A DNA stretch of 64,000 nucleotides from Kibdelosporangium persicum (GTDB taxonomy: Bacteria; Actinomycetota; Actinomycetes; Mycobacteriales; Pseudonocardiaceae): NCBI RefSeq assembly GCF_013280595.1, contig NZ_JAAATY010000024.1, forward strand, positions 1-64,000, read 5' to 3'. Under the pieces are notes generated by a model that searched no databases, was not told the DNA's origin, and saw only the letters and a list, made by a program, of their open reading frames with translations. Of the stretch, positions 34,125 to 42,597 are shown in pieces. A program made the translations under genes and the position numbers. How positions within the stretch are numbered: position 1 is the stretch's first letter; every line of letters starts with the position of its first letter.

Positions 34125-37100
34125 GCGGCGTCTTCCTGCCCCGGCTTCTTCGGGGCCCCACCGCCGACCGGCTGTTCCACCGGCTCCTCGGTCAGGCCCA
34201 GCTCGAAGTCCGCTTCCAGTTCGAACTCCTCGTCCGAGTCCGCGTACCGCGTCGGCGGCTGCGGCGGTTCGGGTTCCGGCGCGTGTTGCTGCGCCGCGTC
34301 CGCGGCACGGACCGGGTCGCGCAGGGCGTCCGGCGTCGTGTCCATGGCCGTACGGAAGTGATCCAGGTGCGGGCCGGAGAAGTCGACGCGGATGCGTTCG
34401 ACACCGCCGGTGCCGTCACCGAAGATGAACTGACGTGGCGCGCGGTCCTTCTCCAGCTCGGTGCGTTGCACGGGCCGGCGGCCGAGGCTGGCGACCACCT
34501 GCTCGTAGCCCGCCCCGATCGGCACCTTCAGCAGCCGCAACGCGTCCGCCTGTGCGGCGTCGTCGTCCAGCCTGCCCACGAACACGGAGTCCAGCAGCGA
34601 GACGAAGCCCTGGATGCGCAGGAAGTCCGCGGGGATCTGGCTGGACAGCAGGACACGCACGTTCCACTTACGGGAGTCACGCGCGAACCTGTTCATCAGC
34701 ACGCGACCGGTCGGCACCTCCGAGAGGAAGAACGCCTCGTCGATCCAGACGCCCTTACGCAGGTCCTTGGGACGTTCGTAGATCGACCGCTGCGTCAGCC
34801 ACGCCGCGAGGTTGAGCAGCTCGACACCGAGCGACTCGGCGTCGGTCCAGTGCTCACGCCCCACGCCGTCCTTCGGCAGTGTCAGGCCGGCCATGGTGAG
34901 CACGGTCAGGCGGTCGTCACGCGTCTCGTTGTACGGGTCCGCGTCGTCTTCCGGGATGAGCAACGACATGCGTTCACGCATCTCGTCAAGGAAGTCCGCC
35001 ACGACAACCGCGTGCTCGTGGTGCTCGCTCGCGTCACGCCGCAACGCCTCGAAGACCATGCCCGGGTGGGCGTCGAACCGGCCACCGACCGTCCGGACCG
35101 CGCGCAACAGCACGATCCTGGTCTGCGGCAACCGCGCGACCTCGTACGGCAGCAACCCGGTGAGCACGTCGAGCACGAGCCGCCGCCGGGTGGCCGCGGC
35201 GAGGGCTTTCTCCCGGCGCCAGGCGCGTTCCGGGTCGTCCTCGTCCATGAAGTGCTCGATCAGCGGCTCGGCGACCACGCGGTACGGGTTGAGGATGCCC
35301 GGTTGCGCGTTGAGCAGGTTGATCGGCCGCGCGTACGGCCGCAGCTCGGGCAGTTCGCACAGCCTGGCCAGCGGCCCGGACGGGTCGAGGATCGTCCAGT
35401 ACGCCCCGGCGCGCAGCGTCTTGTAGACGATTCCGCCGCCCAGGAAGGACTTTCCGCCACCGAGACCGGCGACCATCGCGGTCAGGCCGGAGGAGTCACG
35501 CAACTCCTGCGCCATCCACGGGTCCCACGCGACCGGCCGCCGTGTCGCCGTGCACGTCTCGCCGAGCAGGATGCCCCGCCGGTCACCGACTTCCGCGGTC
35601 GCCGTGGGCACGGCCGAGGCCGCCCACATCACCGAACCACGGCGCAGGTAGGCCGTGGAGGCCAGCGGTTCACCGGGGATGAACTCGCGGGCCATCGCGT
35701 ACTGCGCCTCGGGGTGCTCGATGGCGATCTTCGGCTTGTACAGGTCCAGCAACTGCTGGGCCAGGCGCAGCGCGTCCCGCTCGGTCGGCCCGGACACCGC
35801 CAGGCGCCACCACGACCGCACACGTGTGGCCAGTGCGGTGAACCCGGTGGTCATCTCGTCGTCGATCTCGAGCACGCGGGAAGCCTGGCGCGCCAACGAC
35901 TGCGGCGGTTCCAGGCCGTGCTCGTCGGTGTAGTGCTTGACCTGCGAGCGGACCTTGTTCATCTGCCGGGCCAGCTCGCCCTGCACTTCCTCGGGCCGCC
36001 GGACGTAGATCCGGGCGGACCACTCGACCGTCGCGGGCAGGCGGTCGGAGCGCTGCACCCACGGGTCGTCGAGCTCCGGGATCTGCAGGCCGTGCATCAG
36101 GCCGACGGTCAGCACCGCGACGTGCCTGGTCACACCGGCGTTCGAGCCCGTGCGGCCGCGGACGGTCACCGTCGGGGAGTACGGGTCCTGGTGGAAATCA
36201 GCCGCGTCGGTGAAACTGGCCAGGTCCTCCGGCTCCCACGCGGCCCCCGGAACGGCGGGCATGTTGCGCGGCGCGGGCAGGCCCAGCGAGCACGACCGGT
36301 GCATCAGCCACGACATCTCCTCGGCCGTGGCCGGGCGGCCCTCCAGTCCCGCCGAGGCCAGCACCTGGTCGAGGTGCTCGACCTCGCTGTCCAGCGCGAC
36401 CAGTTCGGCGTCCACCGCGTCCGGGAAGATCTTGCGCAGCAGAGGGGCGGCCCGTTCGACCGCCCTGTCCACCATGTTGCGCGTCTGCACCTGGACGCCC
36501 AGATAGACCTCTTTCTCAGCCATGGACCGGCCCATCAGCTGCTGTTGTTCGCCCACGAGGTAATCGTCGAACGACAACGCGCCGGGAACATCCGGCAAAC
36601 GACCGACAGCATTGTGCACGTGCGCCTCGGCCCACATCCGGATCGGATACGGCCGCGCGGTCACGCGCAGGTGCATCCACCGGCCGTGCAGCTCGGCGTA
36701 CTGGCCCGCGATCGCCGCGATCAGGTCCTGGCGTTGGGAATCGCTACGGAACGACCAGCGCTGCGGCGCCAGCCGGTACCACGCGTACACGTCCGTGCCC
36801 GTGCGCAGCAGGTGCCCGTCGATGCTGCGGGCCGAGATCTCCGGGGTGTAGGACGGGATGCCCTGTTCCCCGGGCAGTCTGCGGTTGCGTTTGGCCGCGG
36901 CCTTGGCCTGCGCCTTGCGACCGGCCTTGGTGGCCGGCGGCGGAGGCATGAAGTTGTTGTGCCCACTGGCCCTGTGCCGGTGACGCTGTTGCGGCGCCTC
37001 GTAGCCGGGAGCAGGCGGCAACGCGCGTTGCTGCCTCGCCGGTGGCTGTGGCTGCCGTGTCGTCGCAGGGGGTTGCGACTGGGCCATGGGTGGATCGAAC

Positions 37101-37204
37101 TGTTGCCGTTGCTGCCGCTGCGGCGGCGGATCGAACGGGTTCGGCTGCCTCGCCTTTTCCCGCTCTGCCCGGTCAGACCCGGACTTGCGTCGGCGTGCGA
37201 ACAC
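34121..37204 (-). CDS. VirB4-like conjugation/secretion ATPase
   Basis: The 1027-residue product has an extended Gln/Pro/Arg-rich N-terminus (about 1-110), a VirB4 N-terminal-like region, and a RecA-like ATPase domain with Walker A GLGGGKSFLGGG at about 578-590 and Walker B GVWIDEAFFL at about 817. VirB4/TcpF ATPases power assembly of type IV channels at the inner face of the membrane. The GTG start has GGGAGGTCAGC before it and overlaps the preceding gene by 32 bases. Confidence 0.85.
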   Translation of the reverse strand: MFARRRKSGSDRAEREKARQPNPFDPPPQRQQRQQFDPPMAQSQPPATTRQPQPPARQQRALPPAPGYEAPQQRHRHRASGHNNFMPPPPATKAGRKAQAKAAAKRNRRLPGEQGIPSYTPEISARSIDGHLLRTGTDVYAWYRLAPQRWSFRSDSQRQDLIAAIAGQYAELHGRWMHLRVTARPYPIRMWAEAHVHNAVGRLPDVPGALSFDDYLVGEQQQLMGRSMAEKEVYLGVQVQTRNMVDRAVERAAPLLRKIFPDAVDAELVALDSEVEHLDQVLASAGLEGRPATAEEMSWLMHRSCSLGLPAPRNMPAVPGAAWEPEDLASFTDAADFHQDPYSPTVTVRGRTGSNAGVTRHVAVLTVGLMHGLQIPELDDPWVQRSDRLPATVEWSARIYVRRPEEVQGELARQMNKVRSQVKHYTDEHGLEPPQSLARQASRVLEIDDEMTTGFTALATRVRSWWRLAVSGPTERDALRLAQQLLDLYKPKIAIEHPEAQYAMAREFIPGEPLASTAYLRRGSVMWAASAVPTATAEVGDRRGILLGETCTATRRPVAWDPWMAQELRDSSGLTAMVAGLGGGKSFLGGGIVYKTLRAGAYWTILDPSGPLARLCELPELRPYARPINLLNAQPGILNPYRVVAEPLIEHFMDEDDPERAWRREKALAAATRRRLVLDVLTGLLPYEVARLPQTRIVLLRAVRTVGGRFDAHPGMVFEALRRDASEHHEHAVVVADFLDEMRERMSLLIPEDDADPYNETRDDRLTVLTMAGLTLPKDGVGREHWTDAESLGVELLNLAAWLTQRSIYERPKDLRKGVWIDEAFFLSEVPTGRVLMNRFARDSRKWNVRVLLSSQIPADFLRIQGFVSLLDSVFVGRLDDDAAQADALRLLKVPIGAGYEQVVASLGRRPVQRTELEKDRAPRQFIFGDGTGGVERIRVDFSGPHLDHFRTAMDTTPDALRDPVRAADAAQQHAPEPEPPQPPTRYADSDEEFELEADFELGLTEEPVEQPVGGGAPKKPGQEDAA

Positions 37205-37619
37205 CGCTGACCTCCCGCCTGTGTTCCTTCACGCGGCCACGCTTCTTCACCTTCGGCCGCGGCCGTTGGGCGTTCACCCTTACCCGCGTGGCGCTCACCG
37301 CACCACCTTGCCCGGCGCCCACCTCACGGGGAGCGGTCAGTTCCCGGCTCCACATCGTGAGCACGGCGCCGAGGGGTCGCTCGTGACTGATCCGGGAACA
37401 GATGAACCGGGTGATCAGCACGGTGATGATCAGTGCCCAGGCCGTGCTGAAGAAGCCGAACCCGATGCCCATCCACCGCTCGACGGTCATGGTGACAAGG
37501 AAAACGACGACACCGACGCCCCATGCCACGTACCGGGCGCGCCAAGGAAACGTCGCCTTCGGCGGCCCGAGCCACACCGCGTCGACGCGGTACACCTCGT
37601 CGTCCGTACGAATCCGCAC
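37173..37619 (-). CDS. PrgI/TcpE-like small membrane protein
   Basis: The 148-residue product has two adjacent transmembrane segments (about 28-70) after a short domain that begins RIRTDDEVYRVD, and ends in a basic tail. PrgI/TcpE proteins of this size typically sit directly before VirB4 in Gram-positive type IV loci, as here. The GTG start at 37619 avoids overlapping the upstream gene. Confidence 0.68.
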   Translation of the reverse strand: MRIRTDDEVYRVDAVWLGPPKATFPWRARYVAWGVGVVVFLVTMTVERWMGIGFGFFSTAWALIITVLITRFICSRISHERPLGAVLTMWSRELTAPREVGAGQGGAVSATRVRVNAQRPRPKVKKRGRVKEHRREVSGVRTPTQVRV

Positions 37620-37623
37620 GCGA

Positions 37624-37896
37624 TCAGGCCCGGAACAGACTGGCGATCCATTCGCCGATGTCCTGACCGGCACTGGTGGTCACCGCCAGGCCGATGATCG
37701 CGAGCGCGACGACGACGCCGCCCAGCCTGCGCATGACCCCCGCGTTGTCACCCTTGCCGCCGCCCAGCCAGAGCAACAGCAGCGCGACCACGAGGAGCAG
37801 CAACGGCACCAGGTTGTTGAGGATCCATTCGCGAACCCCGCCTGTACCCAGGCCCGGCTGGCCTTGAGCGAGGGTGATCAGGGCCGTGGCCATCAT
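37624..37896 (-). CDS. VirB2/TrbC-like small double-helix membrane protein
   Basis: The 90-residue product has two hydrophobic helices (about 26-45 and 58-75) separated by a short GGGKGDNAG loop, as in pilin-like VirB2/TrbC subunits, although it lacks an obvious long signal peptide. It is the first gene of the secretion-like operon. The start is the ATGATG with GGGAG upstream. Confidence 0.6.
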   Translation of the reverse strand: MMATALITLAQGQPGLGTGGVREWILNNLVPLLLLVVALLLLWLGGGKGDNAGVMRRLGGVVVALAIIGLAVTTSAGQDIGEWIASLFRA

Positions 37897-38485
37897 CTCG
37901 AACTCCCAATTGCGACGAGCGAAGCGGAACGTTGTCCCGCTGTGCCTATCGAGTAGAACATGTCGGCTTCACGAGGTGTAGTGGGCAACGAACGCACCGT
38001 GGATCCAGTTCGAACCTCCTGCGGCCGGTGACGAAATGACCACCCCCATGATGGGGTGGCGGGCGTCCGTCGTATGCAATGACCACCCAATTCGCCCAAC
38101 ATCCTGCGGAGTTCACCCGCCCGATCGACCGATGTTCACCCTTGGTGCGGCAAGTCACGAGCCCGTAGCAGTCTAGCCGACCGGCAATCGCCCGATCGGC
38201 CCAGCCAGCGGTCACACAGCGGCGCAGGTCACTGCTGTCCAGTTAGGACACAACCGCAGCTCAGGGCCTCGATCAGGTGAAAATCGGCCCCGGCGCGAGA
38301 CGAGTTCGTAACCGTTCCCGCAAGATCATCGATACGTCGAACATGTGTTCGATTATACCGCCGATGAATGTCGATCTGGTTCGCGGAAGCAACTCCCGGG
38401 ATGTGAGACGCCGCGCGTGCACGGCGCACTGAAGCGAAACGCATTGCGGACGGAACTTGACCGCAAAAGATCATACGGTTCGGCC
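37897..38485. other. 589-base intergenic region between secretion operon and AlkZ-like gene
   Basis: No gene is supported. It contains a hairpin CCACCCC-N6-GGGGTGG (38040-38059), an 11-base direct repeat AATGACCACCC (38035-38045 and 38078-38088), and the SOS box at 38338. The repeats are on the secretion operon's promoter side. Base composition and codon pattern of open frames here are non-coding. Confidence 0.6.
38338..38353. promoter_or_regulatory. SOS box (LexA operator)
   Basis: TCGAACATGTGTTCGA is a perfect 16-base palindrome matching the actinobacterial LexA consensus TCGAACnnnnGTTCGA. It is followed by a TTATAC/TATACC -10-like stretch and lies 132 bases before the AlkZ-like gene, the nearest gene downstream on the plus strand. 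Confidence 0.85.
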
Positions 38486-39589
38486 ATGCGCTTCTCCTGG
38501 ACCGATGTCTGTGCCCGCCGCCTCGCCCAGCACGGGCTGAGCACGCCGCTCGACGCCAGCCCTGCCGAAGTCGTCAGCGCGATGGCCGGGACGCACGCGC
38601 AGGTCATCTCGGCCGCCGAGCTGAGCATCGCGTTGCGGATCAACGGCGCGACGCGGGCGGATGTACAGCGGGCGGACGGCCTGGTCAGGACGTTCGGCCC
38701 GCGCGGCACCGTGCACCTGCTGCCTGCCGACGAGCTGCCGCTCTGGCTCGGCGCCCTGTCCGCGATCCCGCCTGGTCCCACCTCGTGGGACGAGCACGTG
38801 CGGATGACCGGCGAGCAGACCGAACAGGTGCTCGCGGCGATCGGCGAAGCCTTGGACGGCAAGGAGTTGACCATCGACGAGCTGACCGCGGCGCTGGCCG
38901 AATCGGTCGGGCCATGGGCCGTCGACCGAGTCATGCCCGCGTTCCAGGACTTGTGGCCGCGTTGGCGGACGGTGACGCATCTGGCGGGCATCCGGGGTGT
39001 GCTGTGTTTCGGCGCCAACCGCGGCCGCAAGGTCACGTACACCAACCCAGGCGTCACACCGGCTCCGGCGCACGAGTCGCTGCCGCACGTCGTGCGGAGT
39101 TACCTGCGTGCTTACGGACCGTCGACGCCGCAACGGTTTGCACACTGGCTGAGTGCGCCGGTCAAATGGGCGACCGAGGTGTTCGCGTCGGTCGATCTCG
39201 AACAGGTCGACGTGGAAGGCGAGACCGCCTGGATCCTCGCGGGCGACACCGCGGTACCGGAGCCCGTCGAATGCGTACGGTTGCTGCCTTACTTCGACGG
39301 TTACGCGTATCGCGTGGGCAACCAACCACCCGCGCTGTTGTACCCGGGCAAGGCCTCGGAACGGGTGCTGCCGCAGAACTTCCAGTACCTGGTCGTGAAC
39401 GGCGCCGTCGCCGGGCTGTGGCACCAACGCAAATCCGGCCGAAAACTCGCCATCACGGTCGAGACGCTGCTGAAGCTGGGCAAACGCCAACGCGCCGAGC
39501 TTGACGAGCAGGCTCAGCGCGTTGGCGAGATCGTCGGCGCCACACCGGCTTTGACGCTTGGCGCGGTCACCGTCGGCGGTCACGCCTAA
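38486..39589 (+). CDS. AlkZ-like DNA glycosylase (HTH_42, winged-helix superfamily)
   Basis: The 367-residue product belongs to the HTH_42/'winged helix DNA-binding domain' superfamily that includes AlkZ and YcaQ, glycosylases which unhook bulky alkyl adducts and interstrand crosslinks. At the place of the AlkZ catalytic Gln37-x-Gln39 it has His37-Ala-Gln39 (GTHAQVISA), matching the HxQ variant described for AlkZ relatives as I recall. The ATG at 38486 begins the conserved FSWTDVCARRL segment; an upstream in-frame extension has non-coding character. A LexA site upstream supports a DNA-damage role. Its stop overlaps the convergent gene by four bases. Confidence 0.82.
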   Translation: MRFSWTDVCARRLAQHGLSTPLDASPAEVVSAMAGTHAQVISAAELSIALRINGATRADVQRADGLVRTFGPRGTVHLLPADELPLWLGALSAIPPGPTSWDEHVRMTGEQTEQVLAAIGEALDGKELTIDELTAALAESVGPWAVDRVMPAFQDLWPRWRTVTHLAGIRGVLCFGANRGRKVTYTNPGVTPAPAHESLPHVVRSYLRAYGPSTPQRFAHWLSAPVKWATEVFASVDLEQVDVEGETAWILAGDTAVPEPVECVRLLPYFDGYAYRVGNQPPALLYPGKASERVLPQNFQYLVVNGAVAGLWHQRKSGRKLAITVETLLKLGKRQRAELDEQAQRVGEIVGATPALTLGAVTVGGHA

Positions 39590-40932
39590 TGTGACGGCCG
39601 CAGGAACTGCGGCGGCGTGAACCGGGTGAACGCGGCAGGCATCTGTTTGTCGGTGAAGGTCACCAGACTGAACACGTTCTGGTACGTGTCGCCGTAACCG
39701 GTCGCCGCGGCGTTCAACTTCGCCGGGCTGGTGTCCGGCCAGTGACCGGTGTCGAGCTTGTGCAGCAACGTTTTCAGTGCCGTCAGCTCCTCGGCCGCGC
39801 TGAACGCGCAGTGACCGCCTCGCTCCACGTACAGCTGTCGCATTTGGCCGGGACGGCCGATCTCCTGACCGTACCAACGAACCTGGTCGGACACCGCGCC
39901 GCCGTCACGGGTGCTGTGCAGTGTCACGATGGGAACCGTCAGCCGTCCACTCGCGACGCCGTTGCGGTACATGTACGCCACCGCACGGGGATCCGGCGCG
40001 ATCCGGGGCGCCTTCGCCAGCTTGTCCAGGTCTTCGCCGAGGTTCAGACCGGCCTTGGCATAGGCCTTCCTGACCTCGTCGGACAGCGAGGACCTGCCGA
40101 GCTGGCGACGGTAGTCGACGCCGATGTTGAACGACGGGTTGCCGCCCGCTCGGCGTTCGAGGTCCTGCCGTCCCTTACCCGGCCCCATGCCGGAGATGTA
40201 GGCCCAGTAGATCCAGTCGGCCTGGTCGTTGAGCTGGTCCGCGGGCTGCGGGTCGTGCGCGCTGTACCAGCCGGGGATGTTGCCCAGCGCCGCGGCGAGG
40301 GCGATCCGTGCCCGACCGGCGTCGTCGTCGCGGGCATCGGTGACAGCGTCCAGCAAGGCCTGCGTGCTGCCTTGCGGGTCCTTGGCCTTCACCAGGTCGA
40401 TGTCCTGGCCGTCGGCCAGCAGAGTCTTGACCACGAAGGTGATGTCCAAGGCGGTGTTCCACGAACCCTGCGCGTCGAACTCGGAGCACATCGCCAGCAC
40501 GCCGTCGAACCGGTGCGGGTTGCGTTCGGCGAGCAGCGCGGCGATGCCGCCGCCCATCGAACTGCCGGTCGCGATGGTCCGGCGCGGCTTGCCGACGTTC
40601 TTCTCGAACCAGTCGAGCAGCGCCATCTGGTCGCGTAGCGCGGGTTCGATTGTGTAGCCGTACCGGCCTTCGAACTCCGACGCGGCCAACGCGAAGCCGT
40701 TACGCAACAACCATTCCGGCGTGTCGAACTCCCGGTTCGCCAGCATGGTGGTGAGCGGGTAGGGCGGCTCGGGGTAGTAACCGTGGCTGTAGAGCAGAAG
40801 TGTGCCGTTCCAGTTCGCCGGAACCTCGACACGGTGGTTCGCGGTCTCGTAAACACGGTTCTGTGGCGCCGCCGTGGCGGGCGCGGCCACGGCGATCAGG
40901 CCCGCGACGGCGGCGATGACTAAGCGCTTCAT
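39586..40932 (-). CDS. secreted alpha/beta hydrolase
   Basis: The 448-residue product has a Sec signal peptide (MKRLVIAAVAGLIAVAAPATA) and an alpha/beta-hydrolase core: YSHGYYPEPPYPL oxyanion region, nucleophile elbow ATGSSMGGG, Asp near LHSTRDGGAVSDQ and His in ERGGHCAFS. It resembles tannase/feruloyl-esterase-like or prolyl-peptidase-like secreted enzymes, but the substrate is not clear. The ATG overlaps the stop of the ArsR-fusion gene (TGATG), so the two are co-transcribed. Confidence 0.8.
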   Translation of the reverse strand: MKRLVIAAVAGLIAVAAPATAAPQNRVYETANHRVEVPANWNGTLLLYSHGYYPEPPYPLTTMLANREFDTPEWLLRNGFALAASEFEGRYGYTIEPALRDQMALLDWFEKNVGKPRRTIATGSSMGGGIAALLAERNPHRFDGVLAMCSEFDAQGSWNTALDITFVVKTLLADGQDIDLVKAKDPQGSTQALLDAVTDARDDDAGRARIALAAALGNIPGWYSAHDPQPADQLNDQADWIYWAYISGMGPGKGRQDLERRAGGNPSFNIGVDYRRQLGRSSLSDEVRKAYAKAGLNLGEDLDKLAKAPRIAPDPRAVAYMYRNGVASGRLTVPIVTLHSTRDGGAVSDQVRWYGQEIGRPGQMRQLYVERGGHCAFSAAEELTALKTLLHKLDTGHWPDTSPAKLNAAATGYGDTYQNVFSLVTFTDKQMPAAFTRFTPPQFLRPSH

Positions 40933-41735
40933 CACGCGTACACCGACTTCCCGGTCTCCAGCAGCGACTTGAGGTCGGACAGGACCTCGGCCCAGCCACC
41001 GCCGGCACCCTCGATCGTGCCCGCACACTGCGCGGCGGTCTGCGGAGCACCCGTGACGTCATGGGTGACGGTCAGACAGCAGACCCCGTTCCCCTTCTCC
41101 GAGATCTCGTAGGTCAACGTGGTGGCCTGCTCGCCGACAGGAAGCATCCGCCACGTCTGCACGAGCTTGTGCGGTGGATCGACTTCGAGGACCTCGCCGT
41201 CGATGACGACGTCGGGCGCCCCGAACTCCTTCATGGCGTCACTGGCCAGGCCCCGATAAGCACCGCCGACGCGCAGGTCGTACTCGACCGGTGCCTGGTA
41301 GCCGTACTTGACGGTCCATTCGGGCTTGGTGATCGCGTCCCAGATGGCCTGCGCGGACGCCTTGATGTAGACCCGGTTCACCTGCACGGTCTTGGTGGTC
41401 GTCATCGGTCTCTCCAGTTCAGCTTTGAGGTCGGCCAGCGCGGCGACCTGCTGCAACGTGTACTTGTCGATCCACCGGTCGTGGATCAACCGGATCGGGA
41501 CGGCGTTGAGGAAGTGCAGCTTCTCCCGTCCCGACCGGCGCGTGACCACAAGACCGGCTTCCTCGAGCACTTTCAGGTGCTTCATGACGCCGAACCGCGT
41601 CATCTCCAGCTCGGACTCCAGTTCGGTGAGCGTCCTGCCGTCCCGGTGGAACAGCAGGTCGAGCAGGAAACGACGGCTGCGGTCGGCCAACGCCTTGAAC
41701 ACCCTGTCGTCGTCCTCGGTCACAGCACAGACCAT
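40932..41735 (-). CDS. ArsR-type repressor fused to an SRPBCC (AHSA1-like) ligand-binding domain
   Basis: The 267-residue product has an ArsR winged helix at about 1-105 (DDRVFKALADRSRRFLLDLLFHRDGRTLTELESELEMTRFGV region) and an SRPBCC/AHSA1 hydrophobic-pocket domain at about 115-265 (YIKASAQAIWDAITKPEWT ... GWAEVLSDLKSLLETG). The usual ArsR-plus-SRPBCC gene pair is here one protein. The ATG at 41735 is chosen because it has AAAAGG upstream and leaves the twin operators outside the gene. It probably senses a hydrophobic ligand and controls itself and the hydrolase behind it. Confidence 0.85.
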   Translation of the reverse strand: MVCAVTEDDDRVFKALADRSRRFLLDLLFHRDGRTLTELESELEMTRFGVMKHLKVLEEAGLVVTRRSGREKLHFLNAVPIRLIHDRWIDKYTLQQVAALADLKAELERPMTTTKTVQVNRVYIKASAQAIWDAITKPEWTVKYGYQAPVEYDLRVGGAYRGLASDAMKEFGAPDVVIDGEVLEVDPPHKLVQTWRMLPVGEQATTLTYEISEKGNGVCCLTVTHDVTGAPQTAAQCAGTIEGAGGGWAEVLSDLKSLLETGKSVYA

Positions 41736-41780
41736 ATGTGACCTTTTAGTCACATGTCAAGAGTGACCTTTCAGTCACTC
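41736..41780. promoter_or_regulatory. twin palindromic operators for the ArsR-SRPBCC regulator
   Basis: Two near-identical palindromes lie directly before the repressor gene: ATGTGAC-CTTTTA-GTCACAT (41736-41755) and GAGTGAC-CTTTCA-GTCACTC (41761-41780), 25 bases apart centre to centre. They share GTGAC-CTTTnA-GTCAC. The first also contains the gene's ribosome site, so binding should block both transcription and translation starts. Confidence 0.8.
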
Positions 41781-41823
41781 GTGAGCGTTTAGCGGTGTTC
41801 TAACCCTGATAAACACTCACGAG
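41778..41823. repeat. intergenic palindromic repeat element, copy 2
   Basis: Arms CTCGTGAGCGTTTA (41778-41791) and TAAACACTCACGAG (41810-41823) match the outer arms of the element at 25317, and the core GTGTTCTAAC is shared. The one arm mismatch would be a G-U pair in minus-strand RNA. Unlike copy 1, it sits between two divergent genes, so termination cannot be its only role. Its first bases overlap the second ArsR operator. Confidence 0.8.
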
Positions 41824-41862
41824 GGGGCTAGGTGGGCAGGTCACGGTCGTAAGGTGAGCGGC

Positions 41863-42597
41863 ATGCTTGGTTTCTCGACGCTCGGGTGCCCCGGCCTGCC
41901 TTTGGCCGATGTCGCCGCACTGGCCCGCAAGTACGGCATCGGGCTGGTCGAGTTGCGATGTGCCGCCGACGAACCGGTGCACGTCGGCCTGTCCAAGGTG
42001 GAACGGGACGCGGCCCTCGAAGCGTTGGCCGGGCTGCGGATCAACGCTCTCGCGTCGTACTACCGCCTGTGTGACGACGACATCTCGATCCTGGCCGACC
42101 ACGTCGAGCTGGCGCACGACCTCGACGTGCCCGCGATCCGCATCTTCCCTGGCCGCTCGCCCGGGACCTCGGTCGAACTGGCCGCCGAGCGGCTCGCCCA
42201 GGCGGCCGAGATCGCCGAAGGCGTCACGTTGCTCGTCGAGACCCACGACCTTTTGTTGCGAGGCAAGGAGATCGCGGGCGTGCTGGCGCAGTCGGGCGCC
42301 CACGGCGTCGGCGCGATCTGGGACGTCATGCACACGTGGCGCGCGGGCGAGACCCCCGCCGAGGCGGCCGAGGCTTTGCTTCCGTGGCTGGGTGAGCTTC
42401 AGCTCAAGGACGCGGCGTCGGCCACCGACCGGCGGCCGATGGTGCCCGGCACCGGCACGGTTCCGATCAGGGAGACCCTGGACGCCGCCAGGGGTTTCAC
42501 CGGCCCGATCGTGCTGGAGCACGAGACCAAGTGGTACTCCGACGCGGCGCCGTTCGAGGAGTCGCTGGCCGCGTTCGTCGCCATCATGAAGCAGTAG
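41863..42597 (+). CDS. sugar phosphate isomerase/epimerase-family TIM-barrel protein
   Basis: The 244-residue product has the AP_endonuc_2/xylose-isomerase-like barrel: GLVELRCAADEP, LLVETHDLLL (metal ligand Glu), GAIWDVMHTWRAG (Asp/His), and GPIVLEHETKW (Glu). It probably isomerises or epimerises a sugar or polyol; the exact substrate is unknown. The ATG at 41863 has AAGGTG eight bases upstream. Its end overlaps the convergent flavin reductase by 14 bases. Confidence 0.82.
   Translation: MLGFSTLGCPGLPLADVAALARKYGIGLVELRCAADEPVHVGLSKVERDAALEALAGLRINALASYYRLCDDDISILADHVELAHDLDVPAIRIFPGRSPGTSVELAAERLAQAAEIAEGVTLLVETHDLLLRGKEIAGVLAQSGAHGVGAIWDVMHTWRAGETPAEAAEALLPWLGELQLKDAASATDRRPMVPGTGTVPIRETLDAARGFTGPIVLEHETKWYSDAAPFEESLAAFVAIMKQ

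Noticed and set aside
33869-37210. A 1113-codon open frame antisense to the VirB4-like gene
   Set aside because: It is the arginine/histidine/glutamine-rich mirror expected opposite a high-GC gene, has no recognisable domain, and the other strand carries clear ATPase motifs.
29974-37896. Treating the secretion-like locus as an integrated conjugative element
   Set aside because: No integrase, relaxase, coupling protein or flanking att repeats were seen, and composition is uniform with the neighbours.
38345-38485. In-frame N-terminal extension of the AlkZ-like protein starting within the SOS box
   Set aside because: Codon use is non-coding in character, the extension has no family similarity, and the ATG at 38486 begins the conserved domain.
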